This document shows, piece by piece, positions 31,189-41,449 of a DNA stretch of 64,000 bases. Numbering within the stretch: position 1 is the first letter of the stretch; every line of letters begins with the position of its first letter. This DNA is from Coenobita brevimanus (lineage: Eukaryota > Arthropoda > Malacostraca > Decapoda > Coenobitidae). The notes beneath the pieces were generated by a model, which was given only the letters and a program-made list of their open reading frames with translations, ran no database searches and had not been told where the DNA came from. The position numbers and the translations under genes are program-made. Location of the stretch: positions 44,590 to 108,589 of the forward strand of contig JAVRFU010000170.1 of NCBI GenBank assembly GCA_032717465.1, read 5' to 3'.

Positions 31189-32395
31189 ACAAGAGAGAGC
31201 CAAATTCAAGATCTGATCATTTTGAGATGCCTGGACACACTGTGTTTGAAAGACTGGAGATCATAGGAAGCAGGAAATACAAACAGAGGGAGACAGTTCC
31301 AGAGTTGACCTGTTGCATAAATGAAAGGCTGGGAGTAACGGTTAATTCTTGCATTACAGAGTTGGACAGAAAAGGGATGAGAGTTTGCTGCAAGACAGGT
31401 GCTACGTGCCCGTCGTAAAGGTGGAGGAATGCATGCAGACAGTTCAGAGGAGCAGAGACCATTGAAGAAGCGATAGAAAAGAGATAAAGATGCAACAGTG
31501 CGATGAGGAGACAGAGGTTGAAGGGAGTCAGTAAGAGGAGGAGAGTTAATGAGACGAAAAGCCTTTGACTCCACCCTGTTGAGAAGAGCTGTATGTGGGG
31601 AGCCTTCCCACACATGAGAGTTGTACTCCACACAGGGACGGATAAAACTCCTGTATAGAGTCAACAGTTGTGCAGGTGTAAAGAAGGAACAGAGTCTGCT
31701 TAGCACACCCAATCTCTTCGAAGCAGATTTTACAAGAGATGTAATATGATCTTTCCAAGATACATCCCAAGTAAGTGAAACCCCAAACATGTTCAAGGAT
31801 GATGCAGGATTAAGCTGAATATTATTAAACATTAGTGTGTATACCTGTGTAAGATTTTGTCGGGTTGATAAGTGTAAAAACTGAGTCATTGATGCATTAA
31901 AAACAACCAGATTGTTTTTACTCCAGTCAGCGATATGAGCCAAGTCAGACATTAGGTGTGCCATAGCCTCATCCCTTGTTTGTCAAAGTAACTGCTGAGA
32001 TGGAAGTTGAGGGAACCAAATAGAAAGGTGAAGGGTGGAGTCATCAGCGTACGAGTGGATAGGGTTAGATGTACAGCTTAGAAAGTCATTGATGAATAAA
32101 AGGAAGAGAGTTGGTAATAGGACGGAGCCCTGAGGAACACCACTGTTGATAGATCTAGGAGGAGAACGATGGCCTTCTACAACAGCGGCTATAGAACGAC
32201 CAGAAAGGAAGCTAGAGATGAAGGCACAGATAGAAGGATAGAAACCGTAAGAGGGCAGTTTGGAAATTAAAGATTTATGCCAGACTTGATTGAAAGCCTT
32301 TGAGATGTCAAGTGCAATGGCAAAGCTTTCACCAAAGTCCCAAAAGGAGGATGACCAGGAGTCTGAAAGGTAGGTTGGTAGTGGGTGTGTACTAA
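31186..32395 (-). pseudogene. LINE J (jockey/CR1-type) reverse transcriptase 3' half
   Basis: On the minus strand the first part (32395-31970) encodes ALDISKAFNQVWHKSLISKL, SINSGVPQGSVLLPTLFLLF and NPIHSYADDSTLHLS, the RT palm with the catalytic YADD. A 252-codon open frame (31964-31206) follows with LAHIADWSKNNLVVFNASMT, TQFLHLSTRQNL, SASKRLGVLSRL, PCVEYNSHVWEGS, ALLNRVESKAFRLINSPPLT and TGQLWNCLPLFVFPASYDLQ, ending SFKHSVSRHLKMIRS. An in-frame stop lies just upstream of the open frame. This is the C-terminal half of a jockey/CR1-type protein. The A-rich tail seen in copies at 38192 and 39640 is missing; SINE E sits at its 3' edge. Confidence 0.87.
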
Positions 32396-32540
32396 CCAGC
32401 GTACTTTATTATAATGCCCAATCCAGGTGAAGACATAGCATAGATACCATGTACTGTATAGCTTTCTCTTTGCATCACCCTTGTTGGCTAAGCATTTTAT
32501 TTGTAATCATGTGTATGTAGTGTGCTGAGGTGAATATTTT
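32396..32540. other. No feature recognised
   Basis: Short AT-rich spacer. Confidence 0.3.
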
Positions 32541-32650
32541 TGGCAAGAGGCAGACTGAGGAAGACTTGGGACAAGGTCATAGAGGGTGACCTCACAAGTG
32601 AGAGACTGATTAGGGAGGCTGCTGGATATTGAGCAGTGTGGGGAGAGCAA
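32541..32650 (+). mobile_element. LINE C 3' fragment
   Basis: GGCAGACTGAGGAAGACTTG, GACAAGGTCATAGAGGGTGA and GGGAGGCTGCTGGATATTGA match the LINE C C-terminal coding end at 17480-17580. The last codons and 3' UTR are lost. Confidence 0.7.
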
Positions 32651-32749
32651 GAGTTTAGTTATCATTCTGCATTATCTGCATATTATTTAAAATGTGTGTG
32701 TGTGTGTGGTTATTGTACTTCAGCAGATGTAAACACAGTGGCTCACACC

Positions 32750-33370
32750 AAAATTGCTCTTCTCACAGTACACCATCCTTCTTTCAGGGGATAGGGAGTT
32801 GAGGGATGTTTGTATAGCCAGGGACTGGATCCACTACAGCTTCCTTTTACGGGATAAGGAGGGAATTGAGGGATGTTTGTATAATCAGGGAGTGTAGCCA
32901 GCTAATTATGTGAGTGCCACTAATCACAGCCATCAGTTTGTAGTCCCCAGGTGTATTTAACAGACAGAAACCATGAATCAGGGTCACAGACTTTAAGTAA
33001 GGCACTGACATGCATCGTGTTTTAATTATGATAGTTCTTTCACCTTGACCTGGCCTAGATTTCAGCCTCTTGTAGCTTTATTTCATTCAGCTCTGACAGA
33101 AAAAGTGTTGTGACTCAAAATCCTTTCCATGGCACTTCTTTGTGACTGGCATTGTACCGTATTATTTCAGCTCAGTTTCAAGGTGATTTTTCAATTTTAT
33201 GCCAAGTTTGTATTGTAGTATAAGTAATAGTAGTTGCAGCCCCCGGTTCATTGAGCAACATGAACCGAGTGGGCTGCAGGTGGAAGTTCCTCTTCTGCAG
33301 TCCACCATTACATCAGTGCCACCCCATGAAGGCTGCAGGGTTATTCCAGGCCAACTCACCCCAAACCTCC
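32750..33370 (+). repeat. Dispersed repeat L: three partial copies
   Basis: Pieces at 32755-32820, 32835-32900 and 33240-33360 share CTGCAG..AGTCCACCATT, GGGATA..GAGTTGAGGGATG and TTTGTATAGTCAGGGA. The family also occurs at 33750-33870, 45120-45240 and 53170-53230. No coding potential; probably SINE-like. Confidence 0.5.
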
Positions 33371-33419
33371 CAGTTCATGCCGTCAATTTTCTTGGAAATA
33401 TTCAGGAAAATGCTTGTAT

Positions 33420-33473
33420 TTGTTTGTGGCCACCCCTTATGGGATTAGGGCATCTGGCAATAGATGGATAGAT
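33420..33473 (+). mobile_element. LINE D 3' stub
   Basis: About 50 bp: TTTGTGGCCACCCCTTATGG, GGCATCTGGCAATAG and a GATA-type tail. Confidence 0.65.
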
Positions 33474-33613
33474 AGAACCATGCAAAATCTTGCTGTCTTC
33501 AGAGAATGTTATGAACTTAACCAGAGACTGAAAAGGTTAATATATAATTTTCACTTTCAGGTTGGAGTTGACTCAGCCGTGGAAACTGCCATGTCATCGT
33601 ATCATATCGTACA

Positions 33614-33712
33614 TAACGGCTCCAACATGCTTGCCTGCGTCAGCCTTGGTCACCTAATGGCGGCTCTACACGCTGCCCGATCTCTGGCAGTCACCATGAC
33701 AATTATCTCCAC
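33614..33712 (-). mobile_element. LINE C 3'-end fragment
   Basis: GGCTCCAACATGCTTGCCTG, GCCTTGGTCACCTAATGGCG and CCCGATCTCTGGCAG are the reverse complement of the last ~95 bp of LINE C. Confidence 0.75.
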
Positions 33713-33749
33713 TGTCTAGTAAGTACCTGAATGTGGTTGCATTTTGTTC

Positions 33750-34015
33750 AAGACTAAATCTGGGGGTTTGCAGGCTGATGTTGCCCTTCTCCTGCAGTCC
33801 ACCATGCTCCTCTTGGGGTTTAGGAAGTTAGGAATGTTTGTCTATTGGCACCACTGCATGAAGACATTCCTTTGCAGTACCAGAGTGGTTTTATACTCCA
33901 TATTATTGACTAAGGTGCTCATTATTCACTTTATCATATTTTTCTATTCTCCTGCATTCTAAACCCTACCTTACCCTGTCTTTGGATGGGAAAAGAGGGA
34001 GGGATGATGGTTTTC
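33750..34015 (+). repeat. Dispersed repeat L with GGTGGGAA-type end
   Basis: Starts with the L module (GGCTGATGTTGCCCTTCTCC, AGTCCACCATGCTCC) and ends CCTACCTTACCCTGTCTTTG, GATGGGAAAAGAGGGAGG, GATGATGG, an end also seen near 46005 and 53520 and resembling the LINE G tail. Confidence 0.45.
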
Positions 34016-34147
34016 TTGCACGTAATATTACTTTCCAATTGTTTATCATGTATTTTCCCCTGTGTAATATAAGTCACCATATTTGCCTCAGTTTCCTAGC
34101 CTTATCAGCTTCCGTACCTTGCCTTCATATATGATCATTTACTATAT

Positions 34148-34290
34148 CCATCCATCCTCTTGCTCTGTGAGAGAGAGGGGTGTAAGTTGGGGGAAAGGCA
34201 GCAAAATAGCAAGGGACAGGGTGACATGGAGGCGATTTGTCTGTGGCCACCCTTTACACGATTATGGTGTCTGGCTGTAGATAGATAATT
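34148..34290 (+). mobile_element. LINE D 3'-end fragment
   Basis: Encodes EGSKIARDRVTWRRFVCGHP in one frame and ends with the LINE D signature (GATTATGGTGTCTGGCTGTA) and two GATA units. Confidence 0.75.
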
Positions 34291-34385
34291 ATGATAGGTT
34301 CTTGTCCTACCATGCCTCCTTTCACCTCTAAACTCTTTTCACCACCATATCTGCATCCATTCTCTCCATATAATTATTTCTGTCT

Positions 34386-36053
34386 AATGTCACACTAAAG
34401 ATTTGGATATAAAAGGAAGGTGGAAAGAGCACTTTGAATCTGTTCTAAATAGACCAATCCCAGCTGAAGAGGACATTTTGCCAGCCGAGAGAGATTTGCA
34501 GATAGAAACAGGGGATATAACTTTGGAAGAGGTAGCAAAATCTATAAAGGAGTTAAAGAATTTTAAGGCCCCAGGTGAGGATGGAATATTCCCTGAAATG
34601 CTTGAGGTGGAAAATGACGAGTTGATGAATGCGCTTTTGAAACTTTTTAATGTGGCTTGGGATAATGGTGGAATTCCAGAAGAGTGGAAAAATGGAGTGA
34701 TTATAAAAATACCAAAAAAGGGAGATTTAAGTGTGTGTGGCAATTGGAAGGGGATAACTTTGACACCTGTAGTTGCAAAAGTCTTTTCCAAAATCTTGTT
34801 GAACAGAATAGAGCCAGTAATTGATAAAATTTTAAGAGAAGAACAAGCGGGATTTAGAAAGGGTCGAGGTTGTAATGATCAGATTTTTATTGTAAGGCAT
34901 CTAATGCAACAAGCTAATGAGATGAAAATGCCACTTAACATGTGTTTTGTGGATTTTGAAAAGGCGTTTGATAGTGTTTCACGTGGAGCTATGTTGAAAA
35001 TTATGAGATTCTATGGTATACCAGAAAAGTTTATAAATATTATTAGAAGCCTGCATGAAGGTACTTTTTGTAAGGTAATGGTGGGTGGTTCTTTGAGTGA
35101 TCCATTTCAAGTTAGGTCAGGAGTGATTCAAGGAGGAGTTCTTTCGCCATTGTTGTTTGTTTTGGTTATGGATTATGTTGTGAAAAAGGTTGTAAGGAGA
35201 ACGGATGCAGGAATTAACTGGAAAGAAAATAAGAAGCTGATGGATTTGGTCTATGCTGATGATATTGTACTGATTTGCGGAAGTATTTACGAGATGCAGA
35301 GGGTGCTTGATTGTCTGGTGGAGGAAGGAGAAAAAGTGGGATTGGTAATAAACTGTGGAAAGACTGAAATTATTAATATGAACGTGGAGAACCAAATCGA
35401 TTGTGTAATTGGGAATAATGTGGTGAAGAATGTAGAAAACTTTAAATATCTGGGAACGATTGTATCATCTAATGGATCATTAAACAATGAAATTGAGGAG
35501 AGGATTAGACAGGCTTGGTGAGCTGTTGGAATGTTGAAATCTGTTTGGAATAATAATATGCTTTCGGTACATACTAAAGTGAAAATTTACAAGTCCATGG
35601 TTAGACCAATTTTAATTTACGGGCATGAGTCATGGTATAGTACAATTGCAACAGATCAGAAAGTATTAGGATTTGAGAATAAAATACTGAGAAGGATTCT
35701 TGGGGTAAAGTGGCAAGACAGAGTTACAAATGCAAGAGTAAGGGATATTACGAGAGTGGAACCAGTTAATGAATATGTGAGACTGTCTTGTTGGAAGTGG
35801 CTGGGGCACATATACAGAAAAGAAGGTTGTTTAATACAGGATGTGCCAGAGTGGACTGCTAGAGGAAGAAGAGGTAGAGGTAGGCCGAGGGAAACCTGGT
35901 TGAGGACAATGAAAAAGGAAGCAGGAGAGGAGTGTTGGTGGGACCTGAAGGAGATGGCAAGAGACAAATATTGGTGGAGAGAGTTCATTGAGGCCCTATG
36001 CATCCCGTGGGCTGCCACAGGAAATGATTGATTGATTGATTGAATGTCACACT
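34386..36053 (+). mobile_element. LINE I copy 1, 5'-truncated, with 11-bp TSD
   Basis: The element body is 34397-36042. AATGTCACACT occurs at both edges (34386-34396 and 36043-36053), an 11-bp target-site duplication. The 3' end is a (TGAT)n-type run (36024-36042) with no separate 3' UTR or poly(A). The 5' end corresponds to about 42850 of the longer copy, so roughly the first 1.4 kb is missing. Confidence 0.95.
34400..36031 (+). pseudogene. LINE I reverse transcriptase (RTE-type), one internal stop
   Basis: One frame from about 34400 to the TGA at 36029-36031, interrupted once at about 35519-35521 (TGA after RQAW). It encodes KEHFESVLNRPIPAEED, FKAPGEDGIFPEM, KKGDLSVCGNWKGI, AGFRKGRGCNDQIFIVRHLM, CFVDFEKAFDSVSRG, SGVIQGGVLSPLLFVLVMD and the active site LVYADDIVLIC (about 35247-35280). 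The post-RT part has NCGKTEIINMNV, NFKYLGTIVSSNG, YGHESWYSTI, SCWKWLGHIYRK and GRRGRGRPRETWLRTM. The endonuclease is missing by truncation. The stop codon lies in the (TGAT)n tail. All RT motifs are intact, suggesting a fairly recent copy. Confidence 0.92.
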
Positions 36054-36320
36054 TGTTAGGAGAAACACATTGAGGTGGTTTGGCCATGTGGAGAGGATGG
36101 AGAGTGAGAGACTGACAAGGAGAGTGTATGTGAGTGAGGTGGAGAGGGAGGGGGAGGCTAAAAATGAAAAGGAGGGATGGAGTGGAGAGGTATGTGAGAG
36201 AGGTGGGTGTGTGGGCTGGGAGCAGGCCAGTGAAATGGTGGGGGACAGGGCGACATGGAGGCGATTTGTTTGTGGCCACCCCTTATGGGATTAAGATGTC
36301 TGGCAATAGATAGATAGACA
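36054..36320 (+). mobile_element. LINE D 3' fragment
   Basis: VRRNTLRWFGHVERMESERL, TRRVYVSEVER, a frame-disturbed middle, then MVGDRATWRRFVCGHPLWD and the 3' signature with GATA units. Its 5' edge coincides with the LINE I target site, so LINE I inserted at or beside the end of this older copy. Confidence 0.82.
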
Positions 36321-36754
36321 CGCTCTTTAACACTTACATCACCAAGTGTCCTCACTTCGTATATAATTTTTACCTCAGTTGTTGGCTGCTCCAAGAAGTG
36401 TCTCAGCTCCATGTCTTTTATAAAACTGACATTTCATCACTCTTACAAGAATTTGTAAGCCCCAGCCTTGATAGTGTGTCCTGTAGTGCTGTGTTTAGGA
36501 AGAAAATTGGTAGATAACTTAAGAGTAGATAGGAACTTGAAGTCAGATGATTTTTTTGTCTCAGAAGGAACAGCAAGTTGGTCAGGGATGGGAAGGATAC
36601 ATTTGGTGAGCAGTTTGTGTCATAGGATTAACTACCAGACTCACACCTCAAGCTTAGGAACCAATTTAGGAAGTAAAGAAGCCATGAAGTCAAGAAGCTT
36701 TGTGTAGTGGAGGGAGGTGTGGAAATTTAAAGAGTAGGGGGGAGGGGGGTAGAT
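36321..36754. other. No feature recognised
   Basis: AT-rich, G-runs near 36735-36750. No coding signal. Confidence 0.35.
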
Positions 36755-37115
36755 TATCTATCTATTGCCAGACGTCTTAATCCCACAAGGGGTGGCCACA
36801 AACAAAGCACCTCCATATCGCCCTGTCCCCCACTATTTCACTGCCTTGCTCCCAGCTCACACCCCTCTCTCTCATATGCCTCTCCACTCCATTCCTCCAT
36901 CTCATCCTTGGCCTCCACCTCACTCACACATTCTCCTTGTTAGTCTCTCACTCCATCCTTTCCACATGGCCAAACCACCTCAGTGTGTTTCTCCTCAACG
37001 CTTCCTTTCACATCCACATCACAACACTCCTTCACTTCCTCATTTGTTTGTCTCTCCACGAGACTCCTCATGCTCCTCTTAAATAACTCATTTCCACTGC
37101 TCTCACTCTTGATTT
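36755..37115 (-). mobile_element. LINE D 3' fragment
   Basis: GATA tail at 36755-36770 on the minus strand, TTAATCCCACAAGGGGTGGC, then the degraded C-terminal coding region up to the GHKS/SRVRA block near 37110. Confidence 0.78.
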
Positions 37116-37117
37116 CC

Positions 37118-37250
37118 TCTAAACCTGGAAAGCATTTACAACACTGGGTGGTAACTGTATAACCAACCAATACGTGTTCCGTACGTGGCAACAAGTGGGT
37201 TGGCAAAGGGTTAGTGCCCTTCCCCGGAAATCAGCTCCTGTAACTAAAAA
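37118..37250 (+). mobile_element. SINE E middle fragment
   Basis: GGAAAGCATTTACAACACTG, GGGTGGTAACTGTATAACCA, ACAAGTGGGTTGG and GGGTTAGTGCCCTTCC; the LINE D-like 3' tail is missing. Confidence 0.72.
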
Positions 37251-37297
37251 TACGAACATGGGAGGTAGACAAGTAGACAAAATAAACTTAGGGTGAG

Positions 37298-37735
37298 TTA
37301 CTGGAGATGGCAATGAGTACAGTATGGAGTAGAGTAGAAGTTCTTTCTGGACTCTGAAGCAATGCTTAGTGTGGGTGAAGCAATGCTTAGTGTGGGTAGT
37401 GACCTGTATTTTCCATTAATGGTGATACCCTGAACGGAAAATGACCCAGCACCCTGCTTCTTTGAGCCATCATCAGAATAGGTCACCACGACTTGTTCAT
37501 CAGAGTTTATGATCTTGACTGTCTCATCTAGTGTGCACACCTCAGTGCTCTTGCCTCCTTCCCTGACTCTCTTGGATTCTGGCAGAGTGTCCAGATCAGT
37601 GACCTCTAGGTTATCGTGTGCCTTCCAGTTTGTGTCAAACATGCGGTTTCCAACTGTGATGATGGCTGCTACAGCCTGTGCTTCACACATGTGGTAGCAG
37701 CTCTCCAGTTTATGAACGCTTATAAATACAGTCAT
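37298..37735 (-). pseudogene. Uncharacterised protein fragment, possibly transposon-derived
   Basis: A 145-codon minus-strand frame: LESCYHMCEAQAVAAIITVG, NRMFDTNWKAHDNLEVTDLD, TLPESKRVREGGKSTEVCTL, DEQVVVTYSDDGSKKQGAG, SFSVQGITINGKYRSLPTLS, then a duplicated stretch and stop. Composition is that of a real protein and the (T/S)xDDGS plus QG(A/V)G..SVQG pattern looks like a conserved domain of uncharacterised invertebrate proteins; I cannot assign a function. A 21-bp direct duplication near 37361-37402 repeats PTLSIAS in frame. No splice context or start signal is convincing, so it may be one exon or a relic. The 5' side runs into a Tigger-like terminus at about 37729. Confidence 0.45.
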
Positions 37736-38190
37736 TACTCGTTTTACAATGTTTCGGTTTACGATATTTCGCTACAACGATAATAGAAAAGTTCCACCCC
37801 AAAATTCGATTTACAATAAATTTTCTGCTGTAACGATTTTGCCATCGGTTGTGGCAAACAGTTTTTCCACTTTTTATGCATTTCTGTAAGTCTGGGCACA
37901 TTTTAACTGACATAGCTGAATTCCTGGACATCAAAAACATATATTTAGACACCAAAACAATATTTTCACATGAATTAGAAGCAGAGATTGAGGCATATTG
38001 TCTTTGATTATACCTTCATTTTTGGTGAAAAAAGTTGCATGTGTATGTCGAGTTCAAAGGCCATTTACTGGAAATTGACCACTTATCCAGATGTCTACCC
38101 AAGATTTTTCTGAACCTTAGATGGTATACTTGATTAATCTGAAGAGTAATTTTCTGCCTCTCCGGTGCATGCAAACCACCCCCCAGCTCC
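37726..38190. other. Possible Tigger-like sequence, no second end
   Basis: TACAGTCATTACTCGTTTTA at 37726 resembles a pogo/Tigger terminus and is followed by TTACGATATTTCGC-type subrepeats, but no matching inverted end was found. Confidence 0.3.
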
Positions 38191-38191
38191 A

Positions 38192-38683
38192 GTAGGGTGG
38201 AGTCAAAGGTTTTTCGTCTCTTTAACTCTCCTCCTCTTACTGGCTCCCTTCAACCTGTGTCTCTTCGCCACATTGTTGCATCTTTATCTCTTTTCTGTTG
38301 CTACATCAGTGGTCACTGCTCCTCTGAACTGTCTGCTTGCATTTCCCCACCTCTACGACGGGTGCGTAGCATTCGTCTAGCAGCAAACTCTTATCCCATT
38401 TCTGTCCAGCTCTCTAATGCAAGAGTTAACCGTTACTCCCAGTCCTTCATTTATGCAACAGGTCAACTCTGGAACTCTCCCTCTGTCTGTATTTCCTACT
38501 TACTATGATTTCCAGTCTTTCAAACACATTGTGTCCACACATCTCGAAATGAACGGATCTTGAATTTGGCTCTCTTTTGTATTATTTTTGTTTTGTTTTT
38601 TTCTTGGAAGGAATGGTTTGTGGGCTCCTGGCCTTTGGCTCCTTCTTCATTGCATTAAAAAAAATAAATAATAAAAATAAAAT
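38192..38683 (+). mobile_element. LINE J 3' end with A-rich tail
   Basis: Encodes VESKVFRLFNSPPLTGSLQP, YRYFSGHCSSELSACI-like and NARVNRYSQSFIYATGQLW residues in one frame (38197-38508), then the 3' UTR (CTTGAATTTGGCTCTCTTTT, GGCCTTTGGCTCC) and an A-rich tail at about 38655-38683. Confidence 0.83.
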
Positions 38684-38769
38684 GAGGCACAGGGAGTATT
38701 ATGGAGGCTTGGTTTCTGGATGGACTCCGGATATGCGTCAGTCCAAGCAGTTGACAGTCACCATAGAAG

Positions 38770-38995
38770 GCTGCACATCACCCCATCATCTGGTTATATG
38801 GTTACCACCCAGCATTGTAAACAGTTTCCTCAGTTACAGGAAACCATTAGGCTTGCAACTCAGTGTAGAGGCACCTGCACTGGAAAAATAATAAAATGTG
38901 ACAGGATGGCAAGGGAGAAGTAGGAAGAGAGGACACACAGAATGAGAAAGGGGAAGGAAGAAGTAGGTGGGACTATATCAAGGGAATGAATGATG
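38770..38995 (-). mobile_element. SINE E head and middle
   Basis: TGGTTATATGGTTACCACCC, GTAAACAGTTTCC, GGAAACCATTAGGCTTGCAA and the purine-rich head to GAATGAATGATGG. The LINE D-like tail is absent. Confidence 0.75.
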
Positions 38996-39049
38996 GTTGT
39001 GGATTTGGAGAAGGCATTTGATAAGAGTTCCATGGGTGATAGTAAAAAG

Positions 39050-39234
39050 GGCTGTGAGAGAGCTGTGAGAGGCCAAGGATGAGATGGGGGAATGGAGTGG
39101 AGAGGTATATGAGAGAGGGGTGTGTGAGCTGGGAGCAGGGCAGTGAAATGGCGGGGGACAGGGCGACACGGAGACAATTTGTTTGTGGCCACCCCTTACG
39201 GGATTAAGGCGTCTGGCAGTAGATAGATAGATAG
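39050..39234 (+). mobile_element. LINE D 3' fragment
   Basis: GATGAGATGGGGGAATGGAG, CAGTGAAATGGCGGGGGACA, GGGCGACACGGAGACAATTT, TACGGGATTAAGGCGTCTGG and (GATA)n at 39221-39234. Confidence 0.8.
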
Positions 39235-39404
39235 AGAAAACTGTATCTTAATGGATTGTCAGGTTGACGTGAAATTTTATGAATGGGCAGCTGCTGTACA
39301 TGTGAGAGTGAATGGAGAGTTATGTGAGGAATTATCAAGTTCATACAGGCGTTCACACGAAGCAGGAATAACAGGGGGCCTATTGCCACATATTAAGGTT
39401 ACCT

Positions 39405-39608
39405 ATTTATCTATTGCCATAAGGGGTGGCCTCAAACAAATCGCCTCCGTGTTGCCCTATCCCCTGCCATTTCATTGCCTTGCTCCCAGCTCACACCCCC
39501 CTCTCTCATATACCTCTCCACTCCATCCCATCTCCTTGGCCTCCCTCTCCCTCTTCCCTCCCTCCACCTCACTCACATACACTCTCCTTGTCAGTCTCTC
39601 ATTCTGGT
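39405..39608 (-). mobile_element. LINE D 3' fragment, opposite strand
   Basis: TATTTATCTATTGCCATAAG, GGGTGGCCTCAAACAAATCG and the antisense of the GRGRPRMRWRDG block; ends at CATTCTGG where unrelated sequence begins. Confidence 0.78.
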
Positions 39609-39639
39609 GAGAAAAAAAGAGTGGATGTGAGGGTACAAA

Positions 39640-40103
39640 GATTCAACTCATTAACTCTCCTCCTCTTACTGACTCCCTTCAACCTCTGTCTCTTCGCCGC
39701 ACTGTTGCATCTTTATCTCTTTTCTATCGCTACTTTAATGGTCACTGCTCCTCTGAACTGTCTGCTTGCATTCCTCCACCTCTACGACGGGCGCGTAGCA
39801 CCCGTCTGGCAGCAAACTCTCATCCCTTTTCTGTCCAACTCTCTAATGCAAGAGTTAACCGTTACTCCCAGTCTTTCATTTATGCAACAGGTCAGCTCTG
39901 GAACTGTCTCCCTCTGTCTGTATTTCCTTCTGCCTATGATCTCCAGTCTTTCAAACGTAGTGTGTCCAGGCATCTCAAAATGATCGGATCTTGAATTTGG
40001 CTCTCTATTGTATTTTGTTTTTCTCTTGGAGGGAACTGTTACTGCGGGCTCATGGCCTTTGGTTCCTTCTTCCTCGCATAAAAAAAAAAAAAAAAAAAAA
40101 ATG
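39640..40103 (+). mobile_element. LINE J 3' end with poly(A)
   Basis: Third LINE J copy: RVESKAFRLINS-type sequence is frame-shifted but the nucleotide match to 38210-38660 is high. The 3' UTR ends GCATA followed by an A run of about 22 (40081-40103). Poly(A) is the 3' tail type of jockey/CR1-like members, unlike the short-repeat tails of LINE D and I. Confidence 0.83.
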
Positions 40104-40429
40104 TGAGAAAAGAATAGACAGGATTATCTCCCACCCTCCACACCATCCAGGAAGGGAGGGAGGCAGGAAGAAAGGTAGGGAAGTGTTTTTAAAATGATCA
40201 AGCATTAGAATTTTGATAGGAAAGGGAGAAGCTGTGCATTAAATAATCACTAATGTACACTTATAAATAAATAAATAAAGTTTCAATATGTAAGTGTCTG
40301 ACCCATAGGGCATGATTTATTTATTTATTTATTTTTTTATAGCCAAGATTGAGGTCATAGTAACAGACATTTACAGGAAGTCATGCATTACCAGCAGATT
40401 CCCTTTGACCTTGTCTGTTTATCTACCTG
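40104..40429. other. AT-rich spacer with (TTTA)n
   Basis: ATAAATAAATAAATAA at 40266 and a (TTTA)n stretch at about 40317-40336; nothing coding. Confidence 0.4.
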
Positions 40430-41180
40430 TATCTATCTGTATAACTTACCAGACACGTTAATCCTTCAAGGGGTGGCCACAGACAAATCGCCTCCATGTC
40501 ACTCTGTCTTCTGCCATTCACAACTCCTCTGATATCTCTCACCACTCCATCCCACCATCTTAGCCTTAGTTTGCCCTAATACCTCACTCATACAGTCTCC
40601 TGGTCAGTCTCATTCTCTGTTCTCCACATGACTGAACCATCACAGAGTATTTCTCGTAACATCCACATCACAGTGCTTGTCACCTTCATCATTTGTCGTT
40701 GTTTTTCCATATAATTCCACATGCACTTCTCATATACCTCTTTTTCACTCCACATGCTCCTCTCAGATAACATTTTTTCACTCTTTGCCACTCTTCCACT
40801 GCTCTCACCCTTGACCTGTGTCCTTTCACCAGGGATGAGACCAGCATGTTAACCCTGTGGAGGAGTCTGGTACTACCCAAGCTTGAATAAAAGTTCCGTA
40901 GCAAGAGGGGAAGATCCTGCCACGTCAAAGGATATTTCACAAACGTGTTAACCTGCACCGTAGAAGCCTTCAAGCCGAAATCAGACGCCTTCCTGCGAAA
41001 GATGGGAGACACACCACCTCTTGCCGCATACTGCGACAGGCTAGGGTATTTGCAAGAATATATTGATGCCACGGCACTGCGTAACTGAGGCTTAGTGGCT
41101 GAGATCTCCATAGGGTGTCATAAGGTAAGGCTAAGCTTCACTTCCATATGATAGAGTAGGGATCATTGTACTGTAATAAA
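40430..41180 (-). mobile_element. Old LINE D copy with a foreign LINE fragment inside
   Basis: Strongly diverged LINE D on the minus strand (tail at 40430-40445, CTTCAAGGGGTGGCCACAGA, antisense ACGCTCCTTC-like block) up to about 40835, resuming at about 41128 with CTTCACTTCCATATGATAGA. The intervening piece is described separately. Confidence 0.6.
40836..41127 (+). mobile_element. Fragment resembling a LINE C-terminus, internally deleted
   Basis: Plus-strand translation gives ETSMLTLWRSLVLPKLE, typical of the region just after the RT in jockey/CR1/I-type elements, a stop, then LTCTVEAFKPKSDAFLRKMG and DTPPLAAYCDRLGYLQ, resembling the end of such proteins. The two parts are closer than in an intact element, implying a deletion. 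Confidence 0.45.
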
Positions 41181-41449
41181 GTTTCTCCCTCTTTCTCTCT
41201 ATCTCTATCTGTTTATCTGTCTACAGTAAAAGTCCCATTATTCGGCATCTATGGGACCAGGATGATGCTGAGATGTTGGATTTACCGAATAATCAAAAAC
41301 CTACCCACTCAGTACCTTAAATATATTGGTGAACACTGTCATCACCACTTATGGTATTACAACTGTTTGGAGAGAGTATACTGTACAATACTGCAATCAA
41401 TACAGTACTGTACCTGAATCTGAAATATATATATATATATATATATATT
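41181..41449. other. Possible Tigger-like end and (AT)n
   Basis: CAGTAAAAGTCCCATTATTC at 41224, with TTGGATTTACCGAATAATC at about 41276, resembles one end of a pogo/Tigger element; no right end found. An (AT)n run is at 41424-41448. Confidence 0.35.

Noticed and set aside
35519..35521. CpG decay as the cause of every TGA stop in the LINEs
   Set aside because: A CGA-to-TGA origin is plausible at 11246 in LINE F, but at 35519 the related copy has CAG, which does not fit one transition; a general claim is unsupported.
39625..40115. Target-site duplication around LINE J copy 3
   Set aside because: ATGTGAG and GTGAGAAAA both occur near the two edges, but neither sits cleanly at the element boundary, so I did not call it.
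41224..41420. Complete Tigger-type MITE
   Set aside because: Only a left-end-like sequence is visible; no inverted right end before LINE I.
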